Source: Ryuthela nishihirai
Lineage: Eukaryota; Arthropoda; Arachnida; Araneae; Heptathelidae
Length of the DNA: 64,000 nt
NCBI GenBank assembly: GCA_038380435.1
Contig: JAWZYU010000056.1
Coordinates: 434,001-498,000 of the forward strand
Reading direction: 5' to 3'
Below the pieces are notes generated by a model. The model was not told the origin of the DNA. It saw only the letters and a list, made by a program, of their open reading frames with translations, and searched no databases. Made by a program: the position numbers and the translations under genes. This document shows positions 21,290 to 33,200 of this stretch, one piece after another (the first letter of the stretch is position 1; every line of letters begins with the position of its first letter).

Positions 21290-24200
21290 CCAGTTAGGAA
21301 GAAATATGGAAACAGTTCCAGTTAGAAAGAGAAATGAAACAGTTCCAGTTAAAAAGAGAAATGGAAGTAATTTCTGTTAGAAAGAAAAATAAAAAAAATT
21401 CCAGTTAGAAAGAAAAATAAAAACAGTTCCAAATAAAAGGAAAATGGAAACAGATCCAGTCAAAAAGAAAAATGAAAACAGTTCCAGTTAGAAAGAGAAA
21501 TGGAAACAGTTCCAGTTAGAAAGAAAATTGGAAACAGTTCCAGTTAGAAAGAAAATTGGAAACAGTTCCAGTTAGAAAGAAAATTGGAAACAGTTCCAGT
21601 TAGAAAGAAAAATGGAAACAGTTCCAGTTAGAAAGAGAAATAAAAACAGTTGTAGTTAGAAACGAAAATAAAAACAGTTCCAGTTAGAAAGAAAAATAAA
21701 AACAGTTCCAGTTAGAAAGAAAATTGGAAAGAGTTCCAGTTAGAAAGAAAATTGGAAAGAGTTTCAGTTACAAAGAAAATTGGAAAGAGTTTCAGTTACA
21801 AAGAAAATTGGAAAGAGTTACAGTTAGAAAGAAAATTGGAAAGAATTCCAATTAGGAAGAAAATTGCAAACAGTTCAAGTTAGAAAGAAAAATGGAAACA
21901 GTTCCAGTTAGGAAGAAATATGGAAATAGTTCCAGTTAGAAAGAAAAATGGGAACAGTTTCAGTTAGAAAGAAAATGGAAACATTCCACTTAGAAAGAAA
22001 AATGAAAACAGTTCCAGTTAGAAAGAAAATTGGAAAGAGTTCCAGTTAGAAAGAAAATTGGAAAGAGTTCCAATTAGAAAGAAAAATGAATACAGTTTCA
22101 GTTAAAGAGAGAAATAAAAACAGTTCCATTTAGAAAGAAAAATAAAAACAGTTCCAGTTAGAAAGAAAAATAAAAACAATTCCACTTAAAATAAAAAAAA
22201 AACAGTTTCAGTTAAAAATAATAATAAAAAACAGTTCCATTTAGAAAGAAAATTGGAAACAGTTCCAGTTAGAAAGAAAAATGGGAACAGTTCCAGTTAG
22301 AAAGAAAATGGAAACACTTCCACTTAGAAAGAAATATGAAAACAGTTCCAGTTAGAAAGAAAAATGGGAACAGTTTCAGTTAGAAAGAAAAATAAAAACA
22401 GTTCCAGTTAGAAAGAAAAATAAAAACAGTTGCAGTTAGAAACGAAAATAAAAACAGTTCCAGTTAGAAAGAAAAATAAAAACAGTTCCAGTTAGAAAGA
22501 AAATTGGAAAGAGTTCCAATTAGAAAGAAAAATGAATACAGTTTCAGTTAAAAAGAGAAATAAAAACAGTTCCATTTAGAAAGAAAAATAAAAACAGTTC
22601 CAGTTAGAACGAAAAATAAAAATCGTTCCAGTTAAAATAAAAAAAAAAACAGTTTCAGTTAAAAATAATAATAAAAAACAGTTCCAGTTAGAAAGAAAAT
22701 TGGAAACAGTTCCAGTTAGAAAGAAAAATGGGAACAGTTTCAGTTAGAAAGAAAATGGAAACACTTCCACTTAGAAAGAAAAATGAAAACAGTTCCAGTT
22801 AGAAAGAAAAATAAAAACAGTTCCAGTTAGAAAGAAAAATAAAAACAGTTGCAGTAAGAAATAAAAATAAAACAGTTTCAGTTAAAAATAAAAATAAAAA
22901 GAGTTCCAGTCAGAAAGAAAATTGGAAACAGTTTCAGTTAGAAAGAAAATGGAAACAGTTCCACTTAGAAAGAAAAATGAAAACAGTTCCAGTTAGAAAG
23001 AAAAATAAAAACAGTTCCAGTTAAAAAGAAAAATGGAAATAGATCCAGTAAGAAAGAAAAATGCAAATAGTTCCAGTTAGAAACAAAAATGGAAACAGTT
23101 CCAGTTAGAAAGAAAAGTGGAAACAGTTCCAGTTAGAAAGAGAATTGAATACAGCTACAGTTAGAAAGAAAAATGAATACAGTTACAGTTAAAAAGAGAA
23201 GTGAAAACAGTTCCAGTTAGAAAGAAAAATAAAAACAGTTCCAGTTAGAAAGAAAAATGGAAACAGTTCCAGTTAGAAAGAAAAATAAAAACAGTTCCAG
23301 TTAGAAAGAAAAATAAAAACAGTTGCAGTTAAAAATAAAAATAAAAACAGTTTCAGTTAAAAATAAAAATAAAAAGAGTTCCAGTTAGAAAGAAAATTGG
23401 AAACAGTTTCAGTTAGAAAGAAAATGGAAACAGTTCCACTTAGAAAGAAAAATGAAAACAGTTCCAGTTAGAAAGAAAAATAAAAACAGTTCCAGTTAAA
23501 AAGAAAAATGGAAATAGATCCAGTAAGAAAGAAAAATGCAAAGAGTTCCAGTTAGAAAGAAAAATGGAAACAGTTCCAGTTAGAAAGAGAAATGCAAATA
23601 ATTCCAGTTAGAAAGAAAAATAAAAACAGTTCCAGTTAGAATGAAAATTGGAAACAGTTCCAATTAGAAAAAAAAAATAAAAACAGTTCCAGTTAAAAAG
23701 AAAAATGGAAACAGATCCAGTCAGAAAGAAAAATAAAAACAGTTGCAGTTAGAAAAAAAATAAAAACAGTTCCAGTTAAAAATAAAAATAAAAACAGTTC
23801 CAGTTAGAAGGAAAATTGAAAACAGTTCCATTTAGAAAGAGAAATGGAAACAGTTTCAGTTAGAAAGAGAAATGGAAACAGGTCCAGTTAGAAAGAAAAA
23901 TGAAAACAGTTCTAGTTAGAAAGAAAAATAAAAACAGTTCCAGTTAAAAAGAAAAATGGAAACAGTTCCAATTAGAAAAAAAAATGGAAAAAGTTCCAGT
24001 TAGAAAGAGACATGGAAGTAGTTTCAGTTAGAAAGAAAAATAAAAACAGTTTCATTTAGAAAGAAAAATGAAAACAGTTCCAGTGGAAAAGAAAAATGGA
24101 AACAGATCCAGTCAGAAAGAAAAATGAAAACAGATCCAGTTAGAAAGAAAAATGAAAACAGTTCCAGTGAGAAAGAAAAATCGAAACAGTTCCAGTTAGA

Positions 24201-27200
24201 AACAAAAAAAAAACAGTTCCAGTTAGAAAGAAAAATGGAAACAGTTCCAGTATATATGAGGAAAGAAATATGGAAAAAGTTACAGTTAGAAAGAGAAATG
24301 GAAACAGTTCCAGTTAGAAAGAGAAATGGAAACAGTTCCAGTTAGAAAGAAAATTGGAAACTGTTCCAATTAGAAAGGGAAATGAAAACAGTTCCAGTTA
24401 GAAAGAGAAATGAAAATATTTCCAGTTAGAAAGAGAAATAAAAACAGTTCCAGTGAGAAAGAGAAATAAAAACAGATCCAGTCAGAAAGAAAAATGAAAA
24501 CAGTTCCAGTTAGAAAGAAGATTCGAAAGAGTTCCAGTCAGAAAGAAAAATGCAAACAGTTCCAATTAGAAAGAAAAATGGAAACAGTTCCGTTTAGAAA
24601 GAGAAATGAAAACAGTTCCAGTTAGAAAGAAAAATAAAAACAGTTCCAGTTAGAAAGAAAAATAAAAACAGTTCCAGTTAGAAAGAAAAATGGAAACAGT
24701 TCTGATTAGAAAGAAAAATGGAAACAGTACCAGTTAGAAAGAAAAATAAAAACAGTTCCAGTTAGAAAGAAAAATGGAAACAGTTCCAGTTAGAAAGAAA
24801 TATGGAAAAAGTTCCAGTTAGAAAGAGAAATGGAAACAGTTCCAGTTAGAAAGAAAAATGGAAACAGATCCAGTTAAAAAGAAAAATGGAAACATATCCA
24901 GTTTGAAAGGAAAATGGAAACAGATCCAGTTAGAAAGAAAAATGGAAACAGTTCTAGTTAGAAAGAAAAATAAAAACAGTTCTAGTTAGAAAGAAAAATG
25001 GAAACAGATCCAGTCAGAAAGAAAAATGGAAACAGTTCCCGTTAGAAAGAAAAATGGAAACAGTTCCAGTTAGAAAGAGAAACGAAAATAGTTCCAGTTA
25101 GAAAGAAAAATAAAAACAGTTCCAGTTAGAAAGAAAAATGAAAACAGTTCCAGTGAGAAAGAAAAATAAAAACAGTTCCAGTTAGAAAGAAAAATGGAAA
25201 CAGATCCAGTTAGAAAGAAAAATGGAAACAGATCCAGTTAAAAAGAAAAATGGAAACATATCCAGTTTGAAAGGAAAATGGAAACAGATCCAGTTAGAAA
25301 GAAAAATGGAAACAGATCCAGTTAGAAAGAAAAATGGAAACAGATCCAGTTAGAAAGAAAAATGGAAACAGATCCAGTTAGAAAGAAAAATGGAAACAGA
25401 TCCAGTTAGAAAGAAAAATGGAAACAGATCCAGTTAGAAAGAAAAATGGAAACAGTTTCAGTTAGAAAGAAAATGGAAACACTTCCACTTAGAAAGAAAA
25501 ATGAAAACAGTTCCAGTTAGAAAGAAAAATAAAAACAGTTCCAGTTAGAAAGAAAATTGGAAAGAGTTCCAATTAGAAAGAAAAATGAATACAGTTTCAG
25601 TTAAAAAGAGAAATAAAAACAGTTCCATTTAGAAAGAAAAATAAAAACAGTTCCAGTTAGAAAGAAAAATAAAAATCGTTCCAGTTAAAATAAAAAAAAA
25701 AACAGTTTCAGTTAAAAATAATAATAAAAAACAGTTCCAGTTAGAAAGAAAATTGGAAACAGTTCCAGTTAGAAAGAAAAATGGGAACAGTTTCAGTTAG
25801 AAAGAAAATGGAAACACTTCCACTTAGAAAGAAAAATGAAAACAGTTCCAGTTAGAAAGAAAAATAAAAACAGTTCCAGTTAGAAAGAAAAATAAAAACA
25901 GTTGCAGTAAGAAATAAAAATAAAAACAGTTTCAGTTAAAAATAAAAATAAAAAGAGTTCCAGTCAGAAAGAAAATGGAAACAGTTCCACTTAGAAAGAA
26001 AAATGAAAACAGTTCCAGTTAGAAAGAAAAATGGAAACAGTTCCAGTTAGAAAGAAAAATGGAAACAGTTCCAGTTAGAAAGAAAAATAAAAACAGTTCC
26101 AGTTAGAAAGAAAAATAAAAACAGTTGCAGTTAAAAATAAAAATAAAAACAGTTTCAGTTAAAAATAAAAATAAAAAGAGTTCCAGTTAGAAAGAAAATT
26201 GGAAACAGTTTCAGTTAGAAAGAAAATGGAAACAGTTCCACTTAGAAAGAAAAATGAAAACAGTTCCAGTTAGAAAGAAAAATAAAAACAGTTCCAGTTA
26301 AAAAGAAAAATGGAAATAGATCCAGTAAGAAAGAAAAATGCAAAGAGTTCCAGTTAGAAAGAAAAATGGAAACAGTTCCAGTTAGAAAGAGAAATGCAAA
26401 TAATTCCAGTTAGAAAGAAAAATAAAAACAGTTCCAGTTAGAATGAAAATTGGAAACAGTTCCAATTAGAAAAAAAAAATAAAAACAGTTCCAGTTAAAA
26501 AGAAAAATGGAAACAGATCCAGTCAGAAAGAAAAATAAAAACAGTTGCAGTTAGAAAAAAAATAAAAACAGTTCCAGTTAAAAATAAAAATAAAAACAGT
26601 TCCAGTTAGAAGGAAAATTGAAAACAGTTCCATTTAGAAAGAGAAATGGAAACAGTTTCAGTTAGAAAGAGAAATGGAAACAGGTCCAGTTAGAAAGAAA
26701 AATGAAAACAGTTCCAGTTAAAAAGAAAAATGGAAACAGTTCCAATTAGAAAAAAAAATGGAAAAAGTTCCAGTTAGAAAGAGACATGGAAGTAGTTTCA
26801 GTTAGAAAGAAAAATAAAAACAGTTTCATTTAGAAAGAAAAATGAAAACAGTTCCAGTTGAAAAGAAAAATGGAAACAGATCCAGTCAGAAAGAAAAATG
26901 AAAACAGATCCAGTTAGAAAGAAAAATGAAAACAGTTCCAGTGAGAAAGAAAAATCGAAACAGTTCCAGTTAGAAACAAAAAAAAAACAGTTCCAGTTAG
27001 AAAGAAAAATGGAAACAGTTCCAGTATATATGAGGAAAGAAATATGGAAAAAGTTACAGTTAGAAAGAGAAATGGAAACAGTTCCAGTTAGAAAGAAAAT
27101 TGGAAACTGTTCCAATTAGAAAGGGAAATGAAAACAGTTCCAGTTAGAAAGAGAAATGAAAATATTTCCAGTTAGAAAGAGAAATAAAAACAGTTCCAGT

Positions 27201-30200
27201 GAGAAAGAGAAATAAAAACAGATCCAGTCAGAAAGAAAAATGAAAACAGTTCCAGTTAGAAAGAAGATTCGAAAGAGTTCCAGTCAGAAAGAAAAATGCA
27301 AACAGTTCCAATTAGAAAGAAAAATGGAAACAGTTCCGTTTAGAAAGAGAAATGAAAACAGTTCCAGTTAGAAAGAAAAATAAAAACAGTTCCAGTTAGA
27401 AAGAAAAATAAAAACAGTTCCAGTTAGAAAGAAAAATGGAAACAGTTCTGATTAGAAAGAAAAATGGAAACAGTACCAGTTAGAAAGAAAAATAAAAACA
27501 GTTCCAGTTAGAAAGAAAAATGGAAACAGTTCCAGTTAGAAAGAAATATGGAAAAAGTTCCAGTTAGAAAGAGAAATGGAAACAGTTCCAGTTAGAAAGA
27601 AAAATGGAAACAGATCCAGTTAAAAAGAAAAATGGAAACATATCCAGTTTGAAAGGAAAATGGAAACAGATCCAGTTAGAAAGAAAAATGGAAACAGTTC
27701 TAGTTAGAAAGAAAAATAAAAACAGTTCTAGTTAGAAAGAAAAATGGAAACAGATCCAGTCAGAAAGAAAAATGGAAACAGTTCCCGTTAGAAAGAAAAA
27801 TGGAAACAGTTCCAGTTAGAAAGAGAAACGAAAATAGTTCCAGTTAGAAAGAAAAATAAAAACAGTTCCAGTTAGAAAGAAAAATGAAAACAGTTCCAGT
27901 GAGAAAGAAAAATAAAAACAGTTCCAGTTAGAAAGAAAAATGGAAACAGATCCAGTTAGAAAGAAAAATGGAAACAGATCCAGTTAAAAAGAAAAATGGA
28001 AACATATCCAGTTCGAAAGAAAAATGGAAACAGATCCAGTTAGAAAGAAAAATGGAAACAGATCCAGTTAGAAAGAAAAATGGAAACAGATCCAGTTAGA
28101 AAGAAAAATGGAAACAGATCCAGTTAGAAAGAAAAATGGAAACAGATCCAGTTAGAAAGAAAAATGGAAACAGATCCAGTTAGAAAGAAAAATGGAAACA
28201 GTTCCAGTTAGAAAGAAAAATGGAAACAGTTCCAGTTAGAAAGAGAAACGAAAATAGTTCCAGTTAGAAAGAAAAATAAAAACAGTTCCAGTTAGAAAGA
28301 AAAATGAAAACAGTTCCAGTGAGAAAGAAAAATAAAAACAGTTCCAGTTAGAAAGAAAAATGGAAACAGATCCAGTTAGAAAGAAAAATGGAAACAGATC
28401 CAGTTAGAACGAAAAATGGAAACAGATCCAGTTAAAAAGAAAAATGGAAACATATCCAGTTTGAAAGGAAAATGGAAACAGATCCAGTTAGAAAGAAAAA
28501 TGGAAACAGATCCAGTTAGAAAGGAAAATGGAAACAGATCCAGTTAGAAAGAAAAATGGAAACAGATCCAGTTAGAAAGAAAAATGGAAACAGATCCAGT
28601 TAGAAAGAAAAATGGAAACAGATCCAGTTAAAAAGAAAAATGGAAACAGATCCAGTTTGAAAGGAAAATGGAAACAGATCCAGTTAGAAAGAAAAATGGA
28701 AACAGATCCAGTTAGAAAGAAAAATGGAAACAGATCCAGTTAGAAAGAAAAATGGAAACAGATCCAGTCAGAAAGAAAAAATGGAAACATATCCAGTTTG
28801 AAAGGAAAATGGAAACAGATCCAGTTAGAAAGAAAAATGGAAACAGATCCAGTTAGAAAGAAAAATGGAAACAGATCCAGTTAGAAAGAAAAATGGAAAC
28901 AGATCCAGTTAGAAAGAAAAATGGAAACAGTTCTGATTAGAAAGAAAAATGGAAACAGTACCAGTTAGAAAGAAAAATAAAAACAGTTCCAGTTAGAAAG
29001 AAAAATGGAAACAGTTCCAGTTAGAAAGAAATATGGAAAAAGTTCCAGTTAGAAAGAGAAATGGAAACAGTTCCAGTTAGAAAGAAAAATGGAAACAGAT
29101 CCAGTTAAAAAGAAAAATGGAAACATATCCAGTTTGAAAGGAAAATGGAAACAGATCCAGTTAGAAAGAAAAATGGAAACAGTTCTAGTTAGAAAGAAAA
29201 ATAAAAACAGTTCTAGTTAGAAAGAAAAATGGAAACAGTTCCAGTTAGGAAGAAATATGGAAACAGTTCCAGTTAGAAAGAGAAATGAAACAGTTCCAGT
29301 TAAAAAGAGAAATGGAAGTAATTTCTGTTAGAAAGAAAAATAAAAAAAATTCCAGTTAGAAAGAAAAATAAAAACAGTTCCAAATAAAAGGAAAATGGAA
29401 ACAGATCCAGTCAAAAAGAAAAATGAAAACAGTTCCAGTTAGAAAGAGAAATGGAAACAGTTCCAGTTAGAAAGAAAATTGGAAACAGTTCCAGTTAGAA
29501 AGAAAATTGGAAACAGTTCCAGTTAGAAAGAAAATTGGAAACAGTTCCAGTTAGAAAGAAAAATGGAAACAGTTCCAGTTAGAAAGAGAAATAAAAACAG
29601 TTGTAGTTAGAAACGAAAATAAAAACAGTTCCAGTTAGAAAGAAAAATAAAAACAGTTCCAGTTAGAAAGAAAATTGGAAAGAGTTCCAGTTAGAAAGAA
29701 AATTGGAAAGAGTTTCAGTTACAAAGAAAATTGGAAAGAGTTACAGTTACAAAGAATATTGGAAAGAGTTACAGTTAGAAAGAAAATTGGAAAGAATTCC
29801 AATTAGGAAGAAAATTGCAAACAGTTCAAGTTCGAAAGAAAAATGGAAACAGTTCCAATTATGAAGAAATATGGAAACAGTACCAGTTAGAAAGAGAAAT
29901 GAAACAGTTCCAGTTAAAAAGAGAAATGGAAGTAATTTCTGTTAGAAAGAAAAATAAAAAAAATTCCAGTTAGAAAGAAAAATAAAAACAGTTCCAAATA
30001 AAAGGAAAATGGAAACAGATCCAGTCAAAAATAAAAATGAAAACAGTTCCAGTTAGAAAGAGAAATGGAAACAGTTCCAGTTAGAAAGAAAATTGGAAAC
30101 AGTTCCAGTTAGAAAGAAAATTGGAAACAGTTCCAGTTAGAAAGAAAATTGGAAACAGTTCCAGTTAGAAAGAAAAATGGAAACAGTTCCAGTTAGAAAG

Positions 30201-33200
30201 AGAAATAAAAACAGTTGTAGTTAGAAACGAAAATAAAAACAGTTCCAGTTAGAAAGAAAAATAAAAACAGTTCCAGTTAGAAAGAAAATTGGAAAGAGTT
30301 CCAGTTAGAAAGAAAATTGGAAAGAGTTTCAGTTACAAAGAAAATTGGAAAGAGTTTCAGTTACAAAGAATATTGGAAAGAGTTACAGTTAGAAAGAAAA
30401 TTGGAAAGAATTCGAATTAGGAAGAAAATTGCAAACAGTTCAAGTTAGAAAGAAAAATGGAAACAGTTCCAGTTAGGAAGAAATATGGAAACAGTTAGAG
30501 TTAGAAAGAAAAATGGGAACAGTTTCAGTTAGAAAGAAAATGGAAACATTCCACTTAGAAAGAAAAATGAAAACAGTTCCAGTTAGAAAGAAAATTGGAA
30601 AGAGTTCCAGTTAGAAAGAAAATTGGAAAGAGTTCCAATTAGAAAGAAAAATGAATACAGTTTCAGTTAAAAAGAGAAATAAAAACAGTTCCATTTAGAA
30701 AGAAAAATAAAAACAGTTCCAGTTAGAAAGAAAAATAAAAACAATTCCAGTTAAAATAAAAAAAAACAGTTTCAGTTAAAAATAATAATAAAAAACAGTT
30801 CCATTTAGAAAGAAATATGAAAACAGTTCCAGTTAGAAAGAAAAATAAAAACAGTTCCAGTTAGAAAGAAAAATAAAAACAGTTGCAGTTAGAAACGAAA
30901 ATAAAAACAGTTCCAGTTAGAAAGAAAAATAAAAACAGTTCCAGTTAGAAAGAAAATTGGAAAGAGTTCCAATTAGAAAGAAAAATGAATACAGTTTCAG
31001 TTAAAAAGAGAAATAAAAACAGTTCCATTTAGAAAGAAAAATAAAAACAATTCCAGTTAGAAAGAAAAATAAAAATCGTTCCAGTTAAAATAAAAAAAAA
31101 ACAGTTTCAGTTAAAAATAATAATAAAAAACAGTTCCAGTTAGAAAGAAAATTGGAAACAGTTCCAGTTAGAAAGAAAAATGGGAACAGTTTCAGTTAGA
31201 AAGAAAATGGAAACACTTCCACTTAGAAAGAAAAATGAAAACAGTTCCAGTTAGAAAGAAAAATAAAAACAGTTCCAGTTAGAAAGAAAAATAAAAACAG
31301 TTGCAGTAAGAAATAAAAATAAAAACAGTTTCAGTTAAAAATAAAAATAAAAAGAGTTCCAGTCAGAAAGAAAATTGGAAACAGTTTCAGTTAGAAAGAA
31401 AATGGAAACAGTTCCACTTAGAAAGAAAAATGAAAACAGTTCCAGTTAGAAAGAAAAATAAAAACAGTTCCAGTTAAAAAGAAAAATGGAAATAGATCCA
31501 GTAAGAAAGAAAAATGCAAATAGTTCCAGTTAGAAACAAAAATGGAAACAGTTCCAGTTAGAAAGAAAAATGGAAACAGTTCCAGTTAGAAAGAGAATTG
31601 AATACAGCTACAGTTAGAAAGAAAAATGAATACAGTTACAGTTAAAAAGAGAAATGAAAACAGTTCCAGTTAGAAAGAGAAATTTAAACAGTTCCAGTTA
31701 GAAAGAAAAATAAAAACAGTTCCAGTTAGAATGAAAATTGGAAACAGTTCCAATTAGAAAAAAAAAATAAAAACAGTTCCAGTTAAAAAGAAAAATGGAA
31801 ACAGATCCAGTCAGAAAGAAAAATAAAAACAGTTGCAGTTAGAAAAAAAATAAAAACAGTTCCAGTTAAAAATAAAAATAAAAACAGTTCCAGTTAGAAG
31901 GAAAATTGAAAACAGTTCCATTTAGAAAGAGAAATGGAAACAGTTTCAGTTAGAAAGAGAAATGGAAACAGGTCCAGTTAGAAAGAAAAATGAAAACAGT
32001 TCTAGTTAGAAAGAAAAATAAAAACAGTTCCAGTTAAAAAGAAAAATGGAAACAGTTCCAATTAGAAAAAAAAATGGAAAAAGTTCCAGTTAGAAAGAGA
32101 CATGGAAGTAGTTTCAGTTAGAAAGAAAAATAAAAACAGTTTCATTTAGAAAGAAAAATGAAAACAGTTCCAGTTGAAAAGAAAAATGGAAACAGATCCA
32201 GTCAGAAAGAAAAATGAAAACAGATCCAGTTAGAAAGAAAAATGAAAACAGTTCCAGTGAGAAAGAAAAATCGAAACAGTTCCAGTTAGAAACAAAAAAA
32301 AACAGTTCCAGTTAGAAAGAAAAATGGAAACAGTTCCAGTATATATGAGGAAAGAAATATGGAAAAAGTTACAGTTAGAAAGAGAAATGGAAACAGTTCC
32401 AGTTAGAAAGAGAAATGGAAACAGTTCCAGTTAGAAAGAAAATTGGAAACTGTTCCAATTAGAAAGGGAAATGAAAACAGTTCCAGTTAGAAAGAGAAAT
32501 GAAAATATTTCCAGTTAGAAAGAGAAATAAAAACAGTTCCAGTGAGAAAGAGAAATAAAAACAGATCCAGTCAGAAAGAAAAATGAAAACAGTTCCAGTT
32601 AGAAAGAAGATTCGAAAGAGTTCCAGTCAGAAAGAAAAATGCAAACAGTTCCAATTAGAAAGAAAAATGGAAACAGTTCCGTTTAGAAAGAGAAATGAAA
32701 ACAGTTCCAGTTAGAAAGAAAAATAAAAACAGTTCCAGTTAGAAAGAAAAATAAAAACAGTTCCAGTTAGAAAGAAAAATGGAAACAGTTCTGATTAGAA
32801 AGAAAAATGGAAACAGTACCAGTTAGAAAGAAAAATAAAAACAGTTCCAGTTAGAAAGAAAAATGGAAACAGTTCCAGTTAGAAAGAAATATGCAAAAAG
32901 TTCCAGTTAGAAAGAGAAATGGAAACAGTTCCAGTTAGAAAGAAAAATGGAAACAGATCCAGTTAAAAAGAAAAATGGAAACATATCCAGTTTGAAAGGA
33001 AAATGGAAACAGATCCAGTTAGAAAGAAAAATGGAAACAGTTCTAGTTAGAAAGAAAAATAAAAACAGTTCGTGTTAGAAAGAAAAATGGAAACAGATCC
33101 AGTCAGAAAGAAAAATGGAAACAGTTCCCGTTAGAAAGAAAAATGGAAACAGTTCCAGTTAGAAAGAGAAACGAAAATAGTTCCATTTAGAAAGAAAAAT
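21290..33200. repeat. Nested block duplications within the 28-bp array
   Basis: A rare unit with the insertion TATATATGAGGAAAGAAATA occurs three times (near 24251, 27025 and 32339), each with the same neighbours (TCGAAACAGTTCC before, GAAACTGTTCC after), marking three copies of a block of about 1.5-1.8 kb. A second marker, AATGGAAGTAATTTCTG, occurs at 21360, 29311 and 29925, showing a copied block from about 21.3 kb and a further 614-bp tandem duplication near 29.3-30.5 kb. Confidence 0.82.

Larger units (their letters stand above)
9649..24850. repeat. Diverged left domain of the 28-bp array (GTTCC type)
   Basis: Units mostly read CAGTTCCAGTTAGAAAGAAA with many private substitutions and occasional 27- or 29-bp units. 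Almost no GATCC units occur except isolated ones next to AGTCAGAAAG. Greater divergence than in the right domain suggests an older or less recently homogenised edge. Confidence 0.85.
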
